Positions 22,945 through 33,750 of a stretch of DNA of 64,000 nucleotides are shown here, one piece after another. The DNA comes from Orychophragmus violaceus. Lineage: Eukaryota > Streptophyta > Magnoliopsida > Brassicales > Brassicaceae. The notes below the pieces were generated by a model. That model had not been told where the DNA came from. It ran no database searches and was given only the letters and a program-made list of their open reading frames with translations. Every line of letters begins with the position of its first letter. Within the stretch, counting starts at the first letter, position 1. Location of the stretch: positions 110,765,318 to 110,829,317 of the forward strand of contig CM058239.1 in assembly GCA_030180135.1 (NCBI GenBank), in the 5' to 3' direction. A program made the position numbers and the translations under genes.

Positions 22945-24094
22945 AACTGCAAGTGCACAGGCAAATGTAGTATCTAAGGGTCGAATCCACATAGACTCAA
23001 AAAATTTTACGATAGACTATAGAATGTCAAGTTAAGCTAGGCTTACTAATCAGAAATATTAAACTAAAATCAGAAACTAAATCAGTAGCAAGAACGGTTG
23101 TTGTGAAGCAAGTACTAAAAGCGTCAAGTCTAGGGAATACTCAGGAAATCAGACAAGCAGATCAATTATCAGTCATGATCAAATTAGGTTCGGTTCTAGA
23201 ACTCAAATATAAGATAGAACTAACCAACTTTCGTTGCGAGAATTCTCTAAGTCTAATTAGCAGAAACCCAAATTTCTTTGCAATTCCTAACAGATTAAGC
23301 TAGCCTTAAGTGCAAGTTTGATTTGTTCACAATTCAATTAAACCAAATTTCTTTGCAGATAATTAAATTGCTCAATCTAAATAGATCAGATTCTAAACCA
23401 CACTTTCTTGTCAATTTATAAAACTAAAGTCTAGGTTCTAAGTGATCAGATTAGAAACTAGTATTAAGCACAATTAGGGTTGAAGAACAAATAAGATATG
23501 AATCCTTAACTGATAAATTAATCTAGCAAGTCATGAAACCCCTTAAGAGAATCCCTAAACCTAACTATGAATCTACTCAGACATGATTAATGGAACACAA
23601 ATCAATTAATAAATAAATTGCATAAAATCAAAGAGTAAAGAGTTAAAGAGGTTCGAAATCTTCTCTCTGGAGTACAAGAACGATCAGCTTCTCGGTCTCT
23701 CTCTCTAAAAAGTTAATAGTATGAAAGCGTAACAAAAACATAACACCAAAACCTAATTATATAGACCTAATCACGTCTTGGGGTCTTTTCGCAAATACTG
23801 GAACTTTCTGGGGCAAAACTTCAATTCTCCAAAGTCTTCATTAATGTGCTAGCGGGAGCTGCATCGATCGATGCCAATGATGCATCGATCGTTGCATAGG
23901 TCTTCCAAAGATAGTGAAATCAGCTCCTCACGGCTTTTGCTCCAAAACTTGTCCCAATAGCTCCAATATCTCCAAAAATCCTCCAAACTTGCATGTAGCT
24001 AATAAACACATGTAAATGACTCGATAGACACTACAAATGACTCTAAAACACACTTCTATCATGACTTAAAATAGGTAAAAACCATGATATATCA
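22945..24094 (-). repeat. Athila 2 5' LTR, truncated
   Basis: Aligns with 7133-8326 from the AACTGCAAGTGCACAG block to the terminal CCATGATATATCA at 24094. The inner 20-30 bp and the primer site were lost in the deletion that fused it to gag. A CATCGATCGATGCC/GCATCGATCGTTGCA pair lies at 23860-23900. Confidence 0.82.
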
Positions 24095-25772
24095 GCAAGT
24101 CAGTTAAGAAATCCAAGCAGACCAGCTCGAACTTTTCGAGCAAACCAGCTCGAACATCCGAGCAAGACACCCATCTAGATCAAAAACGAAATTTGTTCGG
24201 CTAAATTCAAAACGTACTTGGACGGCCTTCGGGACGATCAGGTCGCAAAGCCGATTCGTTCAACGCCTTTTCAAAAATTCAAGACGACAGATCATAACCA
24301 CAAACACAACGTACCCGCAAAAGTTCCACTCCCCTACCATATGCTTGGATTTGTCTGGTAAAAAAAAATAAACTCATTCTCGTTTTATTTAGTTTACTTC
24401 TATTAGAATCAAAATTAGGATATGAACCTCGTGGCTTAGAATTTGGTTACTATTACGTCATACCTAGTCGAGTTTAGTACGTTTTCTTGATTTTTAGGAA
24501 TTGTTTATCTTGTCTGTTGATGGCCACAGCAGACAAACAAATACATCTTTTACTAATATTAGCCAACATGTCCTATACGGATTGGTGATCTATACATCCA
24601 ACAAATGGATACAATCGCTCTACATAAATTTTAATACCGCATAGGTATGTTTACTATCGATGAAGGGAACATAAGTCGAGCGAACCCCCGCACCAGTACT
24701 AGAGTCGATAGTCGACCCCAAAAATCCAGTATGACGCTACTCAGCACAATTGTAAAATGACATCCTAACCAAGTATATATTGGTCTGATATTTTGAAAGG
24801 TATGTACTGCAGATATCGGCTCACTATCGATAACGGAAAATGTAAGACAAAAGTCTCACAAAACAATGGAATCAAAGTCCAAACCATGTAAACGCTACAC
24901 GATGGTCTAAAAGATGTCATTACTGAGTATATGATCGACAACAAGAAAATAAGACGGGAGACCCTTACACTAGTACCGAAGTCAAAAGTAAAACTCTGAA
25001 ACTCAGTAAGATGCTTCCGAGCACACTGGTCTAAATAATTACAAGTCTGCAAGAAGGGTACGTCTCGCTAATCTTCAGACTTAATCTTGAAACCCAATAA
25101 GACGCTTCCGAGCACACTGGTATAAACTCATCACAAGTTCGCAAGAAGAGTACGCCTCGCCAATCTTCGAACTTGGTTCTGAAACCTAGTGAAACGCTTC
25201 TAAGCACACTAGTCTTAGTCGTCTCACACTTGAAAAACAGAAACGAAAGAAAAAGTTCTCCTTCGGACGAAACCCTTTCGAATTTCCAAACCTAATCGAT
25301 ACAACAACAACATAATTGCGCGTCCCCTCGCGCACCCGCCACATCCGGAAATATGAGCAATCTAGCTCGGAAATTCCAAGATGGAGCTCGGATATTTCGA
25401 GCTAACCAGTTCAGAAATTCCGAGATGAAGCTCGGAAGTTCCAAGCTAACCAGTTCAGATCTCCTAAGTCAACCATCTCCAACTTTCCAAGCTCATCCCG
25501 TTTTGCTTCTTGAGCAAAGCTTCCAAACGTCTCTGGAAATTCTAAGTAAAGCATGACTACATGGTTCGGACGAACGCTTTACTTAGGATTGAAGTCCCTA
25601 AAGAACGACGGAACGAAATAGGGATTCGAAAGAAGAACACTCAACAATAATTCTTTCATACTTAAAACAGTTAACGCGTTTAAAACATACAAGGTAGTTA
25701 GTTCATATCGGAACGACCAACTGTTCGAGGAAAAAAACTACTACATACGGAAAATGCCACTAAACCCATATT
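24095..25772 (+). other. Tat-type element, non-coding 3' part
   Basis: No gene is visible. The stretch has recurring AGCTCGGA/AGCTCGAAC motifs (24125-24170, 25365-25460) that also occur in the LTR at 28400-28560, linking it to the same element. A 91-92-bp tandem repeat lies inside (24998-25220). I take it as the 3' non-coding part of a plus-strand Tat-lineage element whose pol lies to the left of the window or was displaced by Athila 2. Confidence 0.5.
24998..25220. repeat. 91-92-bp tandem repeat, about 2.4 units
   Basis: Units start at 24998, 25089 and 25181 with GAAAC(T/C)(C/T)A(G/A)T and share TTCCGAGCACACTGG and GCAAGAAG(G/A)GTACG. A more diverged relative may begin near 24715. Confidence 0.75.
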
Positions 25773-28125
25773 TCAAAACCACATATCTCTGTGGGACGAG
25801 CCGAAAACATCATATGAAAACATAGACGGATCAAAATAGCTTTCTGATGCAACTATTAACCGGTCATACTCGGGAACACCATCCTCATCCAAACGAGCTC
25901 TTGACCTCAGGTCTGCTTCTTCATACTCAAAGGCGTAAGGACCCTCATCCCTCAAATTGGAAACAAATCCAGGCTGCTTCTCACTATGACAAATCGACTT
26001 TGCCTCTCTATAGCCAACGACAGTTTCGAGAAGATTATGCGGAATCTGGATAAGCGAGACACAATTATCTTGAGCATTACTTTCTTTCCTTTCTTGGTCG
26101 CATCCTGAAGAGATGCCTCGCGAGAAATTCCCCTTTCTGCGAGTTGAGTTCTCAAAACCTCAGCTTCAGTAAAAGCTTTGTTTATCTCGGTGTCCAAGGA
26201 AAGTCTTGCCGTCTCAAACTCATTTGTCTTGTCTTCGATAGAAGCTTTCAAAGCGACAACAAAATTCACCAAGTTTGTGTTATCAATGGCATGCCTTGCA
26301 ATGCGACCTTGAATTCTTCAAAACTTTCTGTCATACTCAGCGGCTTGGCGATTGATCGAAGCCCACGCCTGCAACGAAATTTTTACAACCAAATCAATCT
26401 AGTTGCAGGGAAATAAAAGATTGTGCTACGCCGAAGGAAAATACTAACCCTTAACATATCTTATCTTGCATTGACGAGAGAAACGCCGCAAATCATATCA
26501 TCGTACTTCGTTTGATAGTCCTCAGGATGACAGACGTCCGTGCAGAAACTAGCAATCTCGGCAGCATTGAAGTACATAAAACTACCGTTACCACGATCAT
26601 ACCGGATCGGATCGGAATCGGGCTGCGGAACTTCAACATCCTTTCCATGTCTCTTTTTCCACCTTTCACTAGACTCGGACGTGACGACTTGACCAAACGA
26701 CTCAGAGGGTGATCCTTTGGGGACGGTTATCTCTTCACCATCACCTACGTTGTGAAGCCAACGGGAATACCCTCGCCCAATGTAGGATCTTGACCGACCC
26801 ATTCTTCAGGTCCGTATTAGTCAAAGTCAGGAAGCCCCGTTCCACTGTTTAGCCATGCAGAAATCGAATCATCATCTTGAAGTAACACATCGTTATGTCG
26901 TTCATCATCATCCACCCATTCATCGACCCTCATCGCTTGATGGATCATATCCATTCGTCTCGCTTGGGTAACATGGTCAAGGGAGAAATGCATGTTCCAG
27001 TTTGTGTTCCCATTTTGTAACTTCCCAGTAAGGTCAATCAAGTTTGGATAACACCTTAGGAAGATATCTTTTCTGCAAAGATAAGAAGACAAAAGAAAAT
27101 ATTAAAAGATCAGCCAACAACGGACATAAACGACATGAAACCAAACGACCAAATAAGCTACCAAGTTTTCCCCATTTTGATTTCTTCAGCGGAATACAAT
27201 CCCTCTCAATGAACGCCTCGTCGATCAAAACATAGAAAAAATGGTGCCTCCATTGATGATTGTGATTTTTGAAATCAGAAACAATCGTCCGATGCAGATA
27301 GGGCTTGAGATAATACTGGGGGCCGCCTCCGGACTAACACGGGTATCCTCGAACTCCTTGATCGTTGCACCGAAGCATTGACCATTATCGAGAAACGCGG
27401 CTCGGTCCAGTCGAGGAGCTTGGTCGGCTAGCATGAGACCTGGTCGACTGCAAAATCCCGAGAGATTCCCCTTCGGTAGAAAATTTGGCACAACCGTAAT
27501 TCGACGCATGATTCTTCATACCGCCATGTCTTTCCACCAAAAAACGCAGCATAATAGAAGTCCAAACTTGGAAAAGATCCAAAGCTTCAAATTTCACAAG
27601 AACGAGGAAGAAAACTTTGACAAAACTCACAAAAACTAGGAAGGAATTAGAGAGAGAAGTTACCTTTGAGTTATTCACTTTGGAGTGAAGGAGTGAAAAA
27701 TGAAGTGAGGAGAAGTGAATACTTATAAATTTTACAAAGGCATGGAGCTTTGGGATGATTACACTTAATCACTTCAGAATAAGCATGAGGAAGAAAATCA
27801 TGCTGGAGCTGATCATGATTAGGCATGGTTTCGGAATTAGCTTGGCTTTGCACAAAAAAATCGATTACGGCCAAAGGATCGAAGAGGATCATTATGTACA
27901 TGCCAACAGATGTGAGTCGACTTAATCGAGAAGTCGGAACAAATCCAACTCGGAAATGCCTTTCCAAAAATCCATCTCGCTTGACATAAAAGACGACGGC
28001 CGAAGTATGACGAACAATTCAAACAATCCTTCATCGCAAACGGAAGAGCAACGAAACAAAAATGGCCGAATTGAATCTTTCGGAAACTTGTTTTCGCCAT
28101 GAATACTAAATAACCACGCCATCAT
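25773..28125 (-). pseudogene. Antisense spliced gene of a Tat-type element, decayed
   Basis: The coding signal is on the minus strand although the adjoining LTR and polypurine tract point to a plus-strand element. It starts with MAWLFSIHGENKFPKD, about 32 bp from the LTR. Later blocks are FIERDCIPLKKSKWGKLGS (27205), SLDHVTQARRMDMIHQAMRVD (about 26990), WLHNVGDGEEITVPKG (26760) and a predicted coiled coil, VVALKASIEDKTNEFE (26265 on). The end is SSHRDMWF (25773). A credible intron lies at about 26440-26372 (acceptor TTGCAG before AWASINRQAAEYD). Stops and frame changes are frequent. Tat-lineage elements are known to carry extra genes, some antisense, between pol and the 3' LTR. This fits that class, but I do not recognise a defined domain. 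Confidence 0.55.
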
Positions 28126-28156
28126 CGCACTCGAGTCTGGCAAGCTAGGGGCTAAC

Positions 28157-29226
28157 TGTTGGGACCAAAATCCCCTCTGCGAAAGTAATAATCGAAATGC
28201 AAAGTTAAGCAATCGGACAAGAACGTTCATCATAATTCATATGAACGGAGCTTCGTATAGTTAATATTTTATACAAAGCACTTCGTATCGATGACGTTTC
28301 GTATGAAATGGAAAAAACTATTCAACCAACATTCAAACGGATCAACCGGACAAGCAAATCACTCGACAAAACCCGCGGATAGGCGAAAACATCCGGACAA
28401 GATAATTCCGAGATGAACCAGCTCGGATCAAGGCTAAACCAGCTCGGATCAGAGATAAACTAGCTAGGAACTCCCGAGCTAAACCAGCTCGGATCATCCG
28501 TTTTCCTTTTACGAGCATAATCCATTCATTCGGAAGTTCCGAGCTGAATGCATTCATTGGAAACTTTCGGGCTGGATTTACTTCTCAAACTTTCCAAATG
28601 GATATTCCACTTAGATCATATGTTCGAACATTTGCTGATATCTTCTTCTTCGGACGCACAACTAGCCGCAACCCATCTTCAGAACATCAACGTATATGTT
28701 CTTAACCGTTAACAAGAATTGTCGGATAAAGTCATACGAAATACAAGTTTAGGCCCAACCCACGAAACTCGTGTTTCCGAGACTTTGGGTCGAATCAAGA
28801 AATCTACGCTCAAACGGACTCGGATTATCCATCTTCAGCCCATTCGAAAAATAGGTTAAGCCGCGGAAAAATAATCGCCAAAAGAAGAGGATAAACTCGA
28901 AGAAAGGAAGATTTCCGAATATCTTGCGGACGAAGATCCTCGAAACTGACTTGTCAGAGCTATATAACGAGATGGACTTCCTACGAATTAAGCATCTCAA
29001 AAAACCCTAGCATCTAAACTTAAAACTTTCTTTAAGCCTTTTTTGTTCTTTGTACTCTTTTTTTTTGTTCTTTGTACTCTTTTTTTTTGGTTCTTTGTAC
29101 TCTTTTTCGATCTATTATCAATAAAATATCATATGGGTTCCTATTTCGGTGTATCTACTTTTGAGATTTAGGTTCCCTAAAAGTTTAGCTCTACAAGTTG
29201 TGACTGTGCGAGTTCCGAATTTCACA
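28157..29226 (+). repeat. Tat-type 3' LTR (about 1.07 kb, right edge uncertain)
   Basis: Starts TGTTGGGACCAAAATCC right after a polypurine-like GCTAGGGGCTAAC (28144-28156), a start and PPT typical of plant Tat elements. It contains AGCTCGGA repeats, a triple repeat of GTTCTTTGTACTCTTTTTTT (29044-29107) and an AATAAAA signal near 29120. The end is placed at TTTCACA (29226), but GACA (29230) is also possible. The 5' LTR is not in the window. Confidence 0.6.
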
Positions 29227-29258
29227 GACACCTCAGATTTGACTGAAAGTTACTTCTC

Positions 29259-30470
29259 ATTTTTTTTTTCCATCTGATAGGAATATATTTATAAATTGGA
29301 ACCGTTTAATACAAGATCCTAAACATAGGAAGCTAAAATCCATACATCGGGCAACATAGCCTACAAAACAGGCAACTAAAGCCTGACCAACAGGCAGCGT
29401 GGAACCTACAACTAATCAACCAAACGATGAAATCCAAACCTAGAAATAACAAAAGAAGCTTGCGAGTCCAAACCCTTGCGAAGAATCTTGAGCGAGAGTT
29501 ACCGAAGTAGCCCACGGCCCACCAAACGATAACACCAACTTCTTGAGACACAACTGAGAGACACACTCACAGACCTAAAAAACCTAGACTTCATAACCCG
29601 ACAAGACGGAACCTAAGAAAGTTCCATTAAATCTTCCGGATACGGCAGAAACGCACAACTAGCACTCGGATAACCCTAAAATAGAAGCCCAAAACCAACC
29701 CTAATCTCACCAGAAAAGAGAAAACAAAGTCAAACCACTCGAAGAACACCGAAAACAAAACAGAACCGGTAAAGAACCCGACTGGAAAGCACTCACAACA
29801 AACTCCACAACAAACCAAAACTATGCAAACTCAATCGCTAAAACCAAAATTTTGACCCATCATTTAGCTAATTAGAAAAGGTGAAATCTGAACCATACAA
29901 AACTCAATCACTAAACATTTCTAGTCTATCACCGATTAACCCACAACTCATTAACCAACTATAAACCGAAAACGTATAAAACCAGATCTAATCAAAGTCC
30001 AAACAAACCGACACACCACCATACCGACCAACTTAACTCCTCAGAACAAGACCTAAAGCACCTATAGACAACCGATAGCCCAAGATCAGAAGAAGAAACA
30101 CAGTCTCACCAAAACAAGCGAGAGAGCTTTCCGGCGAAGGCTGAAGAACCGGCGACACCGACACCACGGAAGGACTCGCCGCGAACCAGGTACGAGTTGA
30201 GATAGACGGCGACAAGCGAAGACGCCGGAGAAGACGAGGAAGAGGCGATTTGAGCGGTCAAAACCGTTGAAAATGGCGGAGAAACATGAGCTAGGGAGAT
30301 CCAAAAGCTACATAAAGTACACTAGACTCCTTCCCGGCTCCGGCAAGGAAAGCTGGCCACCGGGGAGACAGAAACGAGATCGGAAAAAAGGCCGCCGCAC
30401 GTCTCGATTACTGAACCAAAGAGATTTTAAGAAGTTAGGGCGAACTCCATGGTTGAGTTGTTTAGTTCTC
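29259..30470 (-). mobile_element. Possible polyA retroposon, minus orientation
   Basis: A stretch of about 1.2 kb with a T10 run at its left edge (29259-29268), that is, a polyA tail on the minus strand. The right end is GC-rich and resembles the 5' end of a non-LTR retroposon (CCGGCGACACC, GACGCCGGAGAAG at 30140-30240). Flanks read ACTTCTCAT on the left and AGTTCTCAT on the right, a possible degraded target duplication. No long reading frame is supported. It could be related to the better-preserved 970-bp retroposon at 43155-44124, but I see no clear alignment between them. Confidence 0.4.
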
Positions 30471-30479
30471 ATTTATATG

Positions 30480-31164
30480 TATAAATGGCTATAATTTCGA
30501 TCCCAAATGTCATTCTTTGGCTCCGAATGGTAACAATGGATTGAGCGGTGCGGATTAGTACGGATTGAGCGGATAACTGTATGCGATACGGTTTAAATGC
30601 GGTTTTAGAGAGAAAACGCATACTGCGGAATATGATGAATGGTGACAAAAAATTAAAACCGCTATGCGCTTCATCTGACCCGCACTTCCCATTCATAGCC
30701 TTTATATCAGAATTTTCAAAAGCCTATTTCGAACATGGAGACGATTATGAATCTAAGATCACTCTCGAATTCTCTTCAAAGGTGTTCAAGTTGCAATCCG
30801 TCGAATATGGAAACTTGGATTATCAACTACGATTAAGTGGATACATCAGTTTTTTTTCCTTACGGGGAAGAAACCTTTCCTTGGCTCCTTCATATGTTTT
30901 TGCATTGTTGTCCTTAGATAACTCTGTCATCTCCTCAGGTTCCTTGAATGAGATAGCCAGTCCAGCGCTCAATTTTCTCACATCTAATTTCTAGATTTTT
31001 CTTTTGATAGAAGCCACACATGACATTTCTGTTGCACGAACATTAAGCAAGAACGGTCATGTGGTGGAAATCAGCTAATGGTACACTACATAATCAGGGA
31101 ACATTCCTTCGTTATCCATACTCATATAGACGATGGATGCACCTGCACTAGCATTCTCTCAGTC
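30480..31164. other. Intergenic, possible gene or transposon fragments
   Basis: At 30530-30660 are GCGG-rich repeat motifs (GGATTGAGCGG three times) that look like a transposon end. At 30990-30680 the minus strand has a 55-codon open stretch after a plausible TCTAG acceptor (LDVRKLSAGLAISFKEP), and the plus strand has a 137-codon frame. Neither resembles a family I know. No feature is called. Confidence 0.4.
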
Positions 31165-32632
31165 TTAAGCTGCTGATTTTCCAGAACTCAATACGATCTC
31201 AACCAGCTGAATGTTGCCGCTTAGTAAAGATGCCTTGCGAGATGGCAAAAATGAGAAGCCATCCACAAGTTTATCGCACTTTAGACCCCATTTCACCATC
31301 AGGAACTCGATTAGATGATGCCCACTGCAGTGTAAAATCTGGACAAAATCAACATCCTAATCTTTTGCATATATGACAGATGACTAGGACGAATGAATAG
31401 TGTACCTCCTGTTATGATATGTAGTGATAAAAACTGCATCTGGATAACTTTGAAGCAGAAACGAGACCGTGGCAAAGAGATCATCGAACGCTATACAAAA
31501 CAAAGGATCGGGATTCACATTTCAGCTCATGGTAAGAATAAACTAGGAGAAGTAACGATGGCACAAGGGAAAAAGAGAAGGCCAACACAAAGAAAATGGA
31601 TGAACTAACCACTTGAATCATATAAGACATCAGCCCCAAGTATAATGTTAGGCCGCAGATCAAATATCGTTGCATCCCACATTCCCCAAGTGAGACCCAT
31701 TACCTGCAATAGACAACCACAAGGGACTTTTAAAGGACTGAGATAAAGAGCTCATGAAAATGGTAATCCAAACCACATGAAACACCATGAAACATAATCT
31801 TGGAGACACACAAACATATATGCAACAAATGATCATCTGGGCAATTGTTAATTCCACTGTAAAATGAAGAAGTAAAAAGTGGTATACTTTACATTACAGT
31901 TCAGCTTGTTAAGCTCACAAACTCTTCTCATATTCTCTAAAACCTACACATGTATAGTAATGATAACAAATGAACTCATAATCTCTGAGCCAAATGAGAT
32001 AAAGATTATAAATACAATTTCATACCTCTGCTTTACTTGAGTCATCGGTAAGGGTGACATTAGCTCCAACCTTTGCAGCTACTAAACCGGGTAAGGAAGT
32101 GCCAGCTCCTAGCTGAAACTTGCATCAAACACATCTCTAAGAGAAAGTATAAAGTCAAAAGATGTACCCAAAAGAGCTGATTCATTAGCTCAAACACAAC
32201 CACACATATCCCAATTCTATGATCAGCAAAACTACAGTGGTTCACAACTTCGAAAAAGGCAAAACATTACCTCAATTTTTGTTATCGATTTCAATTGAGC
32301 TACTATGATAAAAATCAAAATCAAGAGAAAGCTGGAGTCGTTGTTTACCTCAAGAATGTTAGACCCCCGAAATCGAGACCTCTGTTGCCAAACATACTCA
32401 GCGAGGATAACACTACAAGGCCAAACAAACAATCCGTACTCTTCCTTCATATTCTATACACAAAAAGCCACAAACGAACGATGAAAACAAAACCAGCGGA
32501 AGAAGAAGAAGAAATCGTCATTGTTCACAAGTGAGAGCTTAATACCTCAATAACGGATACAGAAATGGAAGTTTCGGAATCTCCATCACCATAGAAATCA
32601 TGCTGAGAGATCGTAGTCGTGGCACTAGTCAT
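31165..32632 (-). CDS. METTL23-like SAM-dependent methyltransferase, copy 1 (222 aa)
   Basis: Seven exons on the minus strand: 32632-32546, 32453-32349, 32112-32026, 31943-31893, 31703-31610, 31490-31406 and 31324-31165. All introns are GT-AG, phases agree, and the total is 669 nt (222 codons plus stop TAA at 31165-31167). Diagnostic blocks are YGLFVWPCSVILAEYVWQQ, the SAM-binding LGAGTSLPGLVAAKVGA, the acidic LTDDSS, GLTWGMWDA and the motif IILGADVLYDSS of the Methyltransf_16 family. It ends GNIQLVEIVLSSGKSAA. In animals METTL23 methylates a histone H3 arginine; the plant substrate is inferred, not known. The ATG lies about 100 bp from a divergent USE/TATA promoter of a small RNA gene, so the two may share control DNA. 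This is the only one of three local copies without visible damage. Confidence 0.88.
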
Positions 32633-32729
32633 ACTCGAGATTTTAGGGTTTTATTTTAGTGAAGAAGAAAATCTCCGTCAAGAGCCTAATTAGGGTTTGA
32701 TTTAGTGAAGAAGATAGTAATTGAGAATT

Positions 32730-32780
32730 GTCCCACATCGGTTAATTTGTCAAGTGATGGAGCTTTAGTTGGCTATAAAA
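32730..32780 (+). promoter_or_regulatory. Plant snRNA-type promoter: USE and TATA box
   Basis: The upstream sequence element GTCCCACATCG (32730-32740) is an exact match to the plant consensus RTCCCACATCG. A TATA box, TATAAAA, lies at 32774-32780. The 33-bp gap between them is the spacing of RNA polymerase II snRNA genes in plants; polymerase III genes have about ten fewer. Confidence 0.9.
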
Positions 32781-32809
32781 AGACTAGATATCGGTTATAT
32801 TGAAAGCAT

Positions 32810-32937
32810 GATCCTTCAGGCACGTTTAAAGGGGATATGATGAGTGGTTAATTACTCGCTTATTTATGCGAGAAGAGCGTTTCGCTCAGCCTCAATTACG
32901 ACAATTGAGCGCTCTACTTTGTCATACCATCTGATCC
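32810..32937 (+). ncRNA. U13-like box C/D snoRNA, copy 1
   Basis: The RNA should start close to 32802-32810. Near its 5' end is ATGATCCTTC, complementary over 10 nt to the 3' end of plant 18S rRNA (GAAGGATCAT). Box C (ATGATGA) is at 32837-32843 and box D (CTGA) at 32931-32934, enclosed by a GGGA/TCCC terminal pairing. Three hairpins lie between: CTCGC/GCGAG, GAGCG-TTT-CGCTC, and CTCAATT-ACGAC-AATTGAG, whose TTACGAC is complementary to GTCGTAA of 18S rRNA. A GATCCTT start, an internal TTACGAC and a terminal TCTGA-CC are the features of vertebrate U13, which acts in 18S 3'-end maturation. Identity is inferred from these features; the two ends are not proven. Confidence 0.78.
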
Positions 32938-32940
32938 CTC

Positions 32941-33566
32941 TACTTTTTTTTTTTTGCTTACATTGAAAATTAAAGTTTTGAAACGATGTTTTTCTTTTCA
33001 ATTATCTTTTTCTTTGAAAACCGTTTTCTTTTCAATTATTTTTTCCCCAAGTGCTTCTTCCAATAGTTTAGACATCTTATTTGTTTTAAGAACTATGACT
33101 AGACCAAAAAGCAATTCTGTGTAAATTTTTATATTGCATGATTGTCGAACAAGATGCTTGTTAAGATCTAAGTCGTTTCAGCCGTTAATTGTTTTAAATC
33201 AAATTTAGAAGCTGATGTTGAATCTTTTTATATCAAAAAGTTTTAAGAGTTTTAAAATCAAACATGGGAAGGGTTTAAAGGAAACTTGCTAAGGGTACGA
33301 TTCTTGTATATAAGGAACCAACATGAGTTCATGTAAGATGCAAACAAGAACATTATTAGGAAAAGAATTGTCAATTCTGGATCGATATGAAACCAATAGA
33401 TGATAACATGGAAATATAAAGAAACCCAATTGCCAATTAGATGTTAAAACATTCCTTGACATATTTAAGGACTAGAATATTCAGGAACTTACCAACATAT
33501 GCATTAAATGCAAAATGGATGCTCAGTAGATTTTCGGGAAAAAAAACCCAAAAATCAATGTTCTAA
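32941..33566. other. Intergenic, duplicated behind the second snoRNA
   Basis: AT-rich, without a supported gene. A T12 run at 32945 could end transcription of the snoRNA gene, but the second copy lacks it. The block around TTGTATATAAGGA (33304-33400) recurs after the second snoRNA copy (37105-37210), so the duplicated unit extends beyond the RNA gene. Confidence 0.6.
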
Positions 33567-33750
33567 AAAGCGGTCTAGGCGGCCGCCTAGGCGGGGCCTA
33601 GGCGCTAGGCGGTCTTTGACCATGGCGACTTTCTCCTAGGCGTTAGAATTAGGCGTTTGTATTATTAAGCGGATCTAAACGGTTATAGGCGGTCCTAAGC
33701 GGGGTTAGGCGGTTCTAGGCGGACCTAGGCGGGCCTAGGCGGCTATACAC
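33567..33750. repeat. CCTAGGC-rich palindromic short repeat
   Basis: A 184-bp stretch of TAGGCGG and its inverse (GCGGTCTAGGCGGCCGCC at the left, GGGCCTAGGCGG at the right). It abuts the broken 3' end of METTL23-like copy 2. A related sequence (GCGGCCGCCTAGGC) begins at 37690. It probably is a remnant of a small DNA transposon, but I cannot assign a family. Confidence 0.6.

Larger units (their letters stand above)
8327..24094 (-). mobile_element. Athila-lineage retrotransposon 2, rearranged, with Copia nested inside
   Basis: A second Athila copy on the minus strand. It has a truncated 5' LTR (22945-24094), gag and the first part of pol (20645-22944), the Copia B complex (11095-20644), and then the remaining pol (8854-11094) and a 3' untranslated stretch (8327-8853). 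The primer site, the first bases of the LTR and the 5' half of gag are missing: gag sequence joins LTR sequence directly near 22940. Pol lacks much of integrase. It is clearly defective. Confidence 0.82.

Noticed and set aside
30581..30994. 137-codon plus-strand frame and a 55-codon minus-strand exon-like stretch
   Set aside because: Both cover the same DNA, neither shows a known domain, and no supporting splice context could be confirmed.
32810..32937. Reading the USE/TATA gene as U3, U6 or telomerase RNA
   Set aside because: USE-TATA spacing is of polymerase II type, no U6 or U3 core sequence is present, and no telomere template (CTAAACCCTA) occurs in the transcript.
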